This document shows positions 18,388-26,410 of a stretch of DNA of 64,000 nt, one piece after another. The position numbers and the translations under genes were made by a program. The notes beneath the pieces were generated by a model, which was not told the DNA's origin, ran no database searches, and was given only the letters and a program-made list of their open reading frames with translations. Source of the stretch: Desulfotalea sp. GTDB lineage: Bacteria > Desulfobacterota > Desulfobulbia > Desulfobulbales > Desulfocapsaceae. Each line of letters starts with the position of its first letter. The stretch's first letter is position 1. The stretch lies in NCBI GenBank assembly GCA_002733995.1, contig NVXR01000003.1, positions 1 to 64,000 of the forward strand, written 5' to 3'.

Positions 18388-19463
18388 CTTTTAACAAATG
18401 GCTCAAAAAGTGATCGAATAAAATCAAGATCAAGGTACGCACACAATTTTTTCCAGGTCTCTTCATTACGAATGCCCCCAGACTCTGTCTGGTAAGCGAC
18501 CCACCCCATGGCTGACCAGGAGATTCCCCTCAGGTAGACAAACGGGTTTTTTAGATGCATCCGATCGGTAAGAGTCCGCTTAAGATGATCCGAGCGACTA
18601 TTTGCTTTGTATGCCTCAATAAACCTTTTATAATCTTTGTCAGTAAAGCGATACTCTGATTTCCACAGGGTGGTAAGCGGGGAGCAAAAGTGACAAAGAT
18701 CACTGGAAGGATCACCCCATCGGGGCATTTCCCAGTCAATCAAGTGTGTGGTCTTGTTTTGTCGGTTTACTATGAAATTTCCAGAATTAACCTCGGTGTT
18801 GACAATGGCAAGAGAAGGATCTTCCAAGAAATAGTTTTCCTTTTTCCTTTCACTGTCTGCCCAGTCAAGCAGTTTACCTAAATAGTGGCTGATTGCAGGG
18901 TCGGCGAGGGGAGAGGTAAAATACACCCCGAGCAATTTTTTACATTCGTTGTAAATAAGGGTCAGCGGTTGCTCTTCACGGATCAGGTGGTTGTCCTGTC
19001 CCGCCACAGCAACACTATGAACCCTGGCAAAGGTGGCAGCGGCACCCTCTATATCCCGACGGTAATCAAGATGATCTCCCTCAAGAAACTCAATGATTGA
19101 AATCCCTCGATCGATGTTGGTTTTGCTATTATCAACAAAATAGCCCCGGGGCGTTACTCCGCTTTGTTCTAAAAGCTTGAGGGTGTTGAACTCATAGAGA
19201 ATCTGATCATCCCTATCCAATTGACTCCCCATACTTACCCGGAAGACAAGGTGCTGTGTCTCCGTCTTGAGGCTATAATTAAGATTATATTCTCCTCTTG
19301 CCAGTGGAGACACAGAAAACGTATTACCAGCCATCCGGGAAACGCAGCTCCAATCTTGGGTGCTTAAATACAGTTTAACCTTCTCAAGATATTCTACAAA
19401 AGGATCTTGTTTAGTGATGTCTGGCATTGAATAGTTTGCATTGAATTTTAATAACAACCGCAT
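18384..19463 (-). CDS. APH/choline-kinase-fold phosphotransferase with variant catalytic loop
   Basis: The 359-residue protein has the aminoglycoside-phosphotransferase/choline-kinase fold: an ATP-lid region near residues 55-80, ISIIEFLEGDHLD at the hinge, and IDWEMPRWGDPSSDL at 242-255 with the metal Asp (D243). The catalytic loop, normally HGDxxxxN, reads NTEVNSGN at 222-229, so His, Gly and Asp are replaced by Asn, Thr and Glu while the final Asn is kept. Activity may be altered or the Glu may act as base. The ATG at 19463 has only a weak AGG; an ATG 36 bases downstream is possible. It lies in the operon-like cluster with two transferases and a binding protein. Confidence 0.8.
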   Translation of the reverse strand: MRLLLKFNANYSMPDITKQDPFVEYLEKVKLYLSTQDWSCVSRMAGNTFSVSPLARGEYNLNYSLKTETQHLVFRVSMGSQLDRDDQILYEFNTLKLLEQSGVTPRGYFVDNSKTNIDRGISIIEFLEGDHLDYRRDIEGAAATFARVHSVAVAGQDNHLIREEQPLTLIYNECKKLLGVYFTSPLADPAISHYLGKLLDWADSERKKENYFLEDPSLAIVNTEVNSGNFIVNRQNKTTHLIDWEMPRWGDPSSDLCHFCSPLTTLWKSEYRFTDKDYKRFIEAYKANSRSDHLKRTLTDRMHLKNPFVYLRGISWSAMGWVAYQTESGGIRNEETWKKLCAYLDLDFIRSLFEPFVKR

Positions 19464-19558
19464 AGCCTAATACGATTTAACGGCGGCAGAAAAAGTCATT
19501 CTGGAGCTTACGCCATGGCCCTGCCGCCCCGTGTCCCTTGCAAAAGAGACACCCTTAC

Positions 19559-20791
19559 TTATCTATTTTTGAGTACGTGTTGTTGCCAACCCTTCTCAAG
19601 ACTTATCAAAATTTTCGACGGTGGCTCTGGCAATTGATGACTTTGAAGTTCCTCATCTCCCAGGGTTGCCACCCCTCTGGGAAGGGTTTTAAATCGTTCT
19701 TGCCACTCCTTTGACAACCTATCTGTACTGATTGCGGGGAAGTCTCCCCATACACCTGGGGTCGCCTTTTCTATCTGAGCCTCGGGGGAGAGCAGAAAAT
19801 CAGCGACAACCATAGCCCCAGCCTTGTCTTCGGCATTGAATGGAATGGCAACAAAGTGCGTATTGGCGATGGTTCCTTCCTCAAAGACAAAGGTTCTCAC
19901 CGTATCGACAAACAGCCCATCTAGGATATTTCTTGAGGCCTCTCCCTGGTGGTAGGAAAAAGAAAAATCAATTTCTCCATCGGCAAAAAGGGTGTTCATC
20001 CTCACCGGAGAGTCCGGATAGGTAGCGCCTTTCCTCCACAGAGAAGATTTGAGGTCATTTAAAATAGCATAGGTTGCCTGCGTTGCTGTTGCAAAATCTT
20101 GCTCTGTATAGTCACCCTGCCACTTGCTACTAGAACCTGCAGCATGATAGAAGATGTGACGCAGAAACACCGAGCCGGTAAAATCCGGTGGAGCGGGATA
20201 GGTGAATTTACCGGGATGTCCCTTGATCCACGCGAGTAAGGCCTCAATGGATTTCGGCGGTTCCGGGGTGCGGGCAGAATCATAAATCATGACCATCTGG
20301 GCACTGCCCCATGGAGATTCCATCCCGTCCACGGGGGTGCCAAAATCATTTTTAACACTGGCACTCGTCCAATCCACATACTGTTGATTAGGGAGCTGAT
20401 CGGCAAAAGGACCGTAAAGAAGATCAAGCTTTTTACAGGTCCGAAAATTTTCCCCATTTATCCACATCAAATCAACACTGCCATGACTTTTCTTGCCAGC
20501 CTGCTTTTCAACCACCAGTTTACTGACAACTTCAGCAATATCATTCACCGGAACCTGCCTTAGGGTGATATCAAATCGACTTTTTACTTCTTTTGCCAGA
20601 TAACCGTTAACGTAGGCATTAACCGCTGTGGACCCACCCCACATGTACCAGTCCACGGTCTGGCCTTTTGCCAGTTCCAGCGTATCTTGCCAGTTCATTA
20701 CTGTTTCGGCCTTGGTGGTGCGAGGTACTCCTCCGGCAAAAACCAGTATTGCCAGCAGACAGATAACAATTGAATATCGACGATAACCCAT
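19559..20791 (-). CDS. ABC transporter substrate-binding protein, YnjB-like
   Basis: The 410-residue periplasmic protein has a Sec signal peptide (VICLLAILVFAGGV, cut likely after TTKA) and the YnjB start AKGQTVDWYMWGGSTAVNAYVNGYL, then VDLMWINGENFRTCKKLDLLYGP. YnjB in enterobacteria belongs to a transporter of unknown substrate with YnjC and YnjD; those permease and ATPase genes are not present here, so this copy is an orphan. Signature segments for spermidine or iron-type binding are absent. It is the first gene of the minus-strand cluster, 95 bases before the kinase-like gene. It could deliver a substrate or only sense one. Confidence 0.8.
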   Translation of the reverse strand: MGYRRYSIVICLLAILVFAGGVPRTTKAETVMNWQDTLELAKGQTVDWYMWGGSTAVNAYVNGYLAKEVKSRFDITLRQVPVNDIAEVVSKLVVEKQAGKKSHGSVDLMWINGENFRTCKKLDLLYGPFADQLPNQQYVDWTSASVKNDFGTPVDGMESPWGSAQMVMIYDSARTPEPPKSIEALLAWIKGHPGKFTYPAPPDFTGSVFLRHIFYHAAGSSSKWQGDYTEQDFATATQATYAILNDLKSSLWRKGATYPDSPVRMNTLFADGEIDFSFSYHQGEASRNILDGLFVDTVRTFVFEEGTIANTHFVAIPFNAEDKAGAMVVADFLLSPEAQIEKATPGVWGDFPAISTDRLSKEWQERFKTLPRGVATLGDEELQSHQLPEPPSKILISLEKGWQQHVLKNR

Positions 20792-20950
20792 GCTTTCACT
20801 CCATTATTATTCGGTGTATACGATTTGCAAGTAACCTGCTGCACTCAACACAATACACAAACGAGATTTATTTAACCAACTGAGGCCCTCCCTCTGCAAA
20901 CCCAAGGGAAGAGGACATGCTACGGGCCACGTCCCCCATTTTTAGCCGTT

Positions 20951-22591
20951 TCAGCCTGGCATTAATTCCAGCAAGGTGGCTTTAATTTCGGACGCCGGTA
21001 TATCATCTGCAACAGATGTTTTTCCTATTCCGCGGGGGATCACAATTTGAATGACTTCTCCTCGCCGCTTTTTATCGTTTTCCATTGCTTTAAGAAGTCG
21101 TTCCGGAGAAAGCTTGGGAAGCCGAATGGGCAAGCCAACTTTTTGCAAAATTAACTCTGTTCTGGTTTGTTGATCCGGAGAACAGAGGCCTAGCCTGGCG
21201 GATACATTTGCCGCCACTACCATGCCCATAGCCACCGCGTCACCATGGCGAATTGCGTAGTCACTCACCTGCTCTATCGCATGCGCAAATGTATGCCCCA
21301 AATGCAGAGAAAAACGTTTGCCATGGTCAAATGGATCTTCTTCAATAAATTTAATTTTTACCTGGATAGATTGGGCAACGAGAGCCTGAACATCAAACAA
21401 CGAGGTATAAAGTGTACCCGACTCATGGTACCAATCACCCTCTTCTACCAGATTTAACAGGGTAGAGTCCGCAATGAGTCCATGTTTAATAACTTCCGCC
21501 ATGCCAGATTTAAAATCGGCCGCCGGCAATGTTTGTAAGGTTGCAACATCGGCAATTACCATTAACGGCTGCTTAAAAACACCTATTACATTCTTTCCAC
21601 CGGGCAGATCAATACTGGTTTTGCCACCAATACTTGTATCCGCCATCGCCAGCAGACTCGTTGGGCATTGAATAAAATCCACACCACGCATATATGTTGC
21701 AGCAACAAATCCTGCTACATCACCAACGTCCCTACCACCAAGGGCTACAATCGTCCCATCACGGTCAAAGCCTATAGCAATGAGTTCATTGCAAATATCC
21801 TCTACAGTGGCCAATGTTTTTTTCTTGTTTCCAGACGGAATGGTAATTACATGATCAACATCCCCACAACCCTGTACATACAACTCACCAACCACACTAT
21901 CGGTTATGACCACAAGAGAGCCTGTTACCCCTGTCAACTGCCGGATAAAGGGCAAAATTCCGCTGCCAATAATGTACTCGTAGGATTGTGCAGGAGTCTC
22001 AACAAGGAAACGCTTTGGCTTATCATGGAAAATATTGAGTAGATGCTCTGCTACCTGTTGTGGATTTTTCCCTGAGGTCACTATCTTCTGAAAACAATGG
22101 TATCCCTTACGCCGCTCCTCTAAAAGTGCAACTATCTGAGCTTCCGGGTTGGCAACTTCCAACAGGGGTCTTTTATGACCATCATCGCTTGCAATCCGTG
22201 ACAAAATTTCCTGCGCTATGGCGATTAGACAAAAAACCCTACCACCCCTGGTCAATGCCACAACATTTTTAGGGTCCAGCATTAACCGGCCACCTGTTGA
22301 GATAACCAACTCTTGTCTTTGGCCCAGCTCTTCAGCAAGGCTGGCCTCCATCTGCCGGAATGCGACCTCACCATGCTGAGCAAATATTTCGGGGATAGTG
22401 AGGCCTTGCCGCTCTTGGATAAGCTCGTCGGTATCTACAAACTGGCGCTTCAACTTTTCTGCTACCAGTTTACCGACGGTCGTCTTGCCAGTACCCATAA
22501 AACCGGTCAATACTATATTTCTTTTATCGTTATTTGTCATAATCACTTTTTGATAAAATCGTTGATCCATCTCAACATCAGGAGATTTCAT
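20951..22591 (-). CDS. aroKB: Fused shikimate kinase and 3-dehydroquinate synthase
   Basis: The 546-residue protein fuses two enzymes of the shikimate pathway. Residues about 23-190 are shikimate kinase, with Walker A GFMGTGKTTVG and the shikimate-binding RQ and DTDEL segments. The remaining part is 3-dehydroquinate synthase, with GRDVGDVAGFVAATYMRG, CPTSLLAMADTSIGGKTSI, PGGKNVIGVFKQP and HLGHTFAHAIE (metal ligand His). Such aroK-aroB fusions are known in some bacteria, though separate genes are more usual. The ATG at 22591 has AAGG at good spacing; internal ATGs at 22570 and 22540 are alternatives. The gene for the next step, aroD, is nearby but divergent. Confidence 0.95.
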   Translation of the reverse strand: MKSPDVEMDQRFYQKVIMTNNDKRNIVLTGFMGTGKTTVGKLVAEKLKRQFVDTDELIQERQGLTIPEIFAQHGEVAFRQMEASLAEELGQRQELVISTGGRLMLDPKNVVALTRGGRVFCLIAIAQEILSRIASDDGHKRPLLEVANPEAQIVALLEERRKGYHCFQKIVTSGKNPQQVAEHLLNIFHDKPKRFLVETPAQSYEYIIGSGILPFIRQLTGVTGSLVVITDSVVGELYVQGCGDVDHVITIPSGNKKKTLATVEDICNELIAIGFDRDGTIVALGGRDVGDVAGFVAATYMRGVDFIQCPTSLLAMADTSIGGKTSIDLPGGKNVIGVFKQPLMVIADVATLQTLPAADFKSGMAEVIKHGLIADSTLLNLVEEGDWYHESGTLYTSLFDVQALVAQSIQVKIKFIEEDPFDHGKRFSLHLGHTFAHAIEQVSDYAIRHGDAVAMGMVVAANVSARLGLCSPDQQTRTELILQKVGLPIRLPKLSPERLLKAMENDKKRRGEVIQIVIPRGIGKTSVADDIPASEIKATLLELMPG

Positions 22592-23429
22592 TTAGCGCCT
22601 TACCCCGGCTATTCTCAGTTCATTCCCGCGGACCAGCGCCTACGGTTAGACAACATACGCGACGTGCTCTTCCCACAAAACATAGCAATATTGAAAGGGA
22701 GGACCTGTTTGAAAAATACACAGACCAGACCGTTCAAAGCCTATCTCCTAAATTTTGCAAATAGCCATTAACCTGAGTTGCGAGGCATCGAGCCCGTAGA
22801 GAGGTGACATGGCTGATATTCCACTTGGATATGTATTATATTAAATATTGAGATTGAGGAAAGCCGCAGTCACTGCGGGGCTAGGTTGGGAACTTTCCAC
22901 TTAAGAAACACTTAGGGATGAGCCAAAGATAAGATGTAAAATCAATACGATCAAAGCCCAACCGCTCAACCTTTTCCCAGAAAAGAGTAACATTTTTTTC
23001 CGGTCTTCACAAACACAACAAAAGCAATTTTACCACCACTCCAACGACATCCATTGTGATCTTCGCATAGAGCACCCATCTGCGCCCCCCCACAATTGAA
23101 CGAATTTGTAGCCAAAAAAATCAGATACAAAGGCGAGTTGCGTTGCTTTGAAGGCGTTTACCCTGTTTTCTCTTAGGTAATAACGATTTTGATGAAGCGA
23201 CCTATCTTGGCAGACTTCCGCACTTATCGCGGCCTAGTCGACCCTGGAGGGCCAGCTGAATAATTAGCATTTTTTTCACTAAGCCAGGGCGTACTATTGT
23301 TTAGGGCAAAACATTTTAAACATGCAATCCCATTACCACCCATAGAACTAATTGCAAATTTTAGGTAGTATTTGTTTGCAGCGTTTGCAAACTTCCCGTA
23401 TAAGCGACAAATATGAAAAAGGAACAATC
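22592..23429. other. Divergent intergenic region between aroKB and aroD
   Basis: About 840 bases without a supported gene. Features seen: a perfect palindrome with 7-bp arms around one base (22864-22878), and copy 2 of the 23-bp dispersed repeat (23350-23372). Short open frames in it have no family resemblance. Confidence 0.5.
23350..23372 (+). repeat. Copy 2 of a 23-bp dispersed intergenic repeat
   Basis: Matches 21 of 23 bases of the copy at 10996-11018, same orientation relative to the + strand. It lies about 60 bp before the aroD start, a position where a promoter or leader element would be expected. Function unknown. Confidence 0.5.
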
Positions 23430-24203
23430 ATGAGGCAGCAAAGTAAAGTACAGGCAACAGTAAGAAATATTGTGATTGGGGGACCAAAGCCATTGATATG
23501 CCTGTCCCTCGTAGGCAAGAAAAAGACTGCATTGATTGATGAGGCAAAAGAGTTAATCACCCTAGGGCCTGATCTGTTGGAATGGCGCATTGATGCCTAT
23601 GAAAATGTAGAAACTATCACAGAATGCCTATCTGCTTTACAGGAATTACGAACCGTCATTGGCGATATTCCACTAATATTTACCTGTCGAATAGATGTAG
23701 AGGGTGGCTTTAGAAAAATTACCGCGAACAAGCGGCTGGAATTGCTTGAAACTGCAATTGAATCCGGCAATATCGATATCGTCGACATTGAACTATGCAA
23801 CACAGAGGATTTTGTAAAAGCAGTAAAAGAAAAAGCCACTGCCCATAAGGTCAAACTCATCCTCTCCTATCATAATTTCAAAGAAACACCCAGCGAACCG
23901 TTTATTTACGCGAAACTGATCGAGGCCCAGATAGCGGGTGCCGACATTTCCAAACTTGCTGTAATGCCAAAAGATTATGCAGACGTATTAACCCTTTTGA
24001 GTGCAACCAATAAGGCCAGAAATGAAAGTGTGCAGATACCCATTGTGACCATGTCCATGGGCCCAGAAGGCGCAATCAGCAGGCTGGCCGGTGGTTTGTT
24101 TGGTTCTGATATCACTTTTGCAATTGGCAAGCACGCTTCAGCCCCAGGACAAATACCAATACAAGATCTGCAAATGGGGATGAAGTTGCTCTACCGAGAA
24201 TAA
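23430..24203 (+). CDS. aroD: Type I 3-dehydroquinate dehydratase
   Basis: The 257-residue enzyme dehydrates 3-dehydroquinate, the third step of the shikimate pathway. LLEWRIDAYENVE is near the start, the catalytic His lies before ILSYHNFKETP, and the Schiff-base Lys is in AVMPKDYADV; TMSMGPEGAISR and SAPGQIP complete the active site. ATG at 23430 has AAGGA six bases before; an upstream TTG at 23352 is in frame but has no ribosome binding site. It is the only plus-strand gene among the three aro genes. A small hairpin (24216-24241) follows the stop. Confidence 0.95.
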   Translation: MRQQSKVQATVRNIVIGGPKPLICLSLVGKKKTALIDEAKELITLGPDLLEWRIDAYENVETITECLSALQELRTVIGDIPLIFTCRIDVEGGFRKITANKRLELLETAIESGNIDIVDIELCNTEDFVKAVKEKATAHKVKLILSYHNFKETPSEPFIYAKLIEAQIAGADISKLAVMPKDYADVLTLLSATNKARNESVQIPIVTMSMGPEGAISRLAGGLFGSDITFAIGKHASAPGQIPIQDLQMGMKLLYRE

Positions 24204-24287
24204 ATAGCAGTATGTGTTTTGCAACTATTGCTTAGCAAAACCGGCTTACACATAAGCAAAACTTAATTTGCCAACAAGCTGATACGA

Positions 24288-25163
24288 TTACGATGTGGAA
24301 GGGGCCATAGCGGCATAAACCACTTCTGACATTTCCTCAATAAGTGGCTCAACGCCTGTAAAGAGCTTAAAGGCCGCAGCACCCTGATATATTAGCATTC
24401 CGAGGCCAGGGACAACGGTACAGCCCTTGTCTTTGGCTGTTCTGAGCAATTTTGTCATCAACGGATTGTAGACAATATCAGCCACAACTAAATGGGAACC
24501 TATAAGCGATGAATCGATTGGTGAGATGTCGTCGTGGGGATGCATGCCAAGACTTGTCCCATTTATGAGCACATGACAATGCTCCAATAACTCTTTTTGG
24601 GCTTCCAGCGAAGTCCCTACTACTTCTGTACAGGAACATATTTTTGTATTGATTTCATCGGCAAGTTCTTGTGCTTTGGCAACGGTACGGTTCTGGATGT
24701 ATATCTTTTCCACACCTTTAAAGGCTAAGGTCATTGCTATTGCACGGACGGCACCTCCGCATCCAACAATATAAATCCGTTTATCTTTAACGGAAATATG
24801 TGCTTCCTCTTCAAGGGATTGAACAAATCCTGCGCCATCCGTATTATAGCCCTTCGTCTTCCCATTTTTAACAGTTATGGTATTAACCGCCCCGATTGTG
24901 GCTGCCAACGGGTCAAGTTCATCTACATATTCCATAATTGCCATCTTATGTGGAATAGTCACTTGTAAGCCAGCAACATTCATCCTAGAAAGACCTGCAA
25001 AAACCTTCCCAAGATTTTCCCCGGTAACCTCCACCGGCATATAACAATAGTCCATCCCGAGTTTTTCAAAAACACGATTATGCATAAGAGGGGAAACAGA
25101 ATGGGCCAAAGGATTTCCAAGAAGCACTACCAGTTTTGTCGTAACACCAGGATATTGTATCAT
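24288..25163 (-). CDS. aroE: Shikimate 5-dehydrogenase
   Basis: The 291-residue enzyme reduces dehydroshikimate with NADPH. It shows the substrate-binding GNPLAHSVSPLMHN, catalytic Lys in IPHKMAIM, TDGAGF, and the glycine-rich nucleotide loop VGCGGAVRAIAM. The C-terminal GLGMLIYQGAAAFKLFTG is conserved. With aroKB and aroD nearby, three to four consecutive steps of the shikimate pathway are encoded within 4.3 kb, but in converging and diverging orientation rather than one operon. Confidence 0.96.
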   Translation of the reverse strand: MIQYPGVTTKLVVLLGNPLAHSVSPLMHNRVFEKLGMDYCYMPVEVTGENLGKVFAGLSRMNVAGLQVTIPHKMAIMEYVDELDPLAATIGAVNTITVKNGKTKGYNTDGAGFVQSLEEEAHISVKDKRIYIVGCGGAVRAIAMTLAFKGVEKIYIQNRTVAKAQELADEINTKICSCTEVVGTSLEAQKELLEHCHVLINGTSLGMHPHDDISPIDSSLIGSHLVVADIVYNPLMTKLLRTAKDKGCTVVPGLGMLIYQGAAAFKLFTGVEPLIEEMSEVVYAAMAPSTS

Positions 25164-25687
25164 TTTATCATGAAATATTTAAGTGAATCTATGAGGGCGA
25201 TGTAAGCTGCCCTACTGTCTTATTGCTCTTATTAAAGTTTGCTAAATGAGTGCATTGAAGGTGTGGCCCCAGCTCCTAGACTTCCACCAAGACGGTTAGA
25301 CATAAACAAAAGTTACCAGCAACTCACCTAAGACTAAGATACCAAATTTCTGCACTTCGTAAAGCAGCTATATCAGGGGTGTGGCTCGCGGCGGTCGTCG
25401 ACGTACATTTATGTATTGCAGTTGAAAACTCAACACACATAGTCTCCCTATTTGAACCTGCAGAACTACAGAGGGAAACAATCGTCTGTATCGTTGAGAA
25501 TACAAAGATTAAAGATACTTTTCTCTAGGTGTTGATTAGCGCTATTGACGAGAAAGGTATTGAATCTAAAGTTGTCTCTCCAAACAACACATCTCAGTGC
25601 GAATGGAAGGTTACTTATACTGCCAACTGGACATGGGACATAGCGCTGTACATGTCATACGCAAGGATATCTGTTTTAAACCGCAAT
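25164..25687. other. Intergenic region at the edge of the R-M island
   Basis: No gene is supported. It separates aroE from the last gene of the restriction-modification island. No repeat of the tRNA-Leu end at the other side of the island was seen here. Confidence 0.5.
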
Positions 25688-26410
25688 TCAATCCACCCAA
25701 TCGTCATGACTCAAAGGCTCACGCTTCAACACGTCCCGACTCAGCTGCCATGTAGGCAAGAACCCATCTAAAAATCCTCTGAAACGGTCATTGTGATTTC
25801 TTTCAAGCAGATGCACCAACTCATGTACAACAATGTACTCAAGACATACTGGTGGCTTCTTGGCAAGTTCTAGGTTGATGAGTATACGCTTCTTGCCAGT
25901 GTTACAGCTGCCCCATCTGGTTTTCATCCTCTTCACACCCCAAGCTGTAGTCTCTACACCAATTTTCTTCTGCCAATGATCAAGGAGGGCAGGAATACAT
26001 TCTTTTAGCTGGGCACGGTACCAGTCATTCAAAACCAGTAGGCGATTAGTTGTGGTGGTACCAGGGTTCACGACGAGTAGCAGAGTCGTCGTGTTCTTCA
26101 CCACTACCCCATGCTTACCCCTTCTCTCCACCACTTCAAGCCGGTAACGTTTGCCAAAAAGGTAGTGGCTCTCTCCACTGACCATTTCGCGCACAGATTG
26201 GCGGGGCTGGGCAATAAAGGCAGCCTGCCGCTTTCTGATCCATGGCAACCTTGACACAATGGTCAATCGAACCTGATCATCACTGACATGCGCAGGCACA
26301 GAAATACGAACTTTTCCCTCTGGGGGATGAACAGAGAGATGCAGATTCTTAATAGCCTTGCGTACCACCTGCACTTCAAAGCCGCTTACTATAATTTTAT
26401 TGGTAGTCAC
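25688..26410 (-). CDS. YgjP-like (DUF45/SprT-type) metal-dependent hydrolase
   Basis: The 240-residue protein carries the zinc motif HELVH (residues 196-200) with a further His at 206, and WGSC (166-169), both typical of the YgjP/DUF45 metallopeptidase-like family. It starts with GTG at 26410; its first 14 bases overlap the end of hsdR (26397-26410), so translation is probably coupled. Family members next to hsdR are common in type I R-M loci; their role is unknown, and restriction-control or maturation of the complex are guesses. Confidence 0.85.
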   Translation of the reverse strand: MTTNKIIVSGFEVQVVRKAIKNLHLSVHPPEGKVRISVPAHVSDDQVRLTIVSRLPWIRKRQAAFIAQPRQSVREMVSGESHYLFGKRYRLEVVERRGKHGVVVKNTTTLLLVVNPGTTTTNRLLVLNDWYRAQLKECIPALLDHWQKKIGVETTAWGVKRMKTRWGSCNTGKKRILINLELAKKPPVCLEYIVVHELVHLLERNHNDRFRGFLDGFLPTWQLSRDVLKREPLSHDDWVD

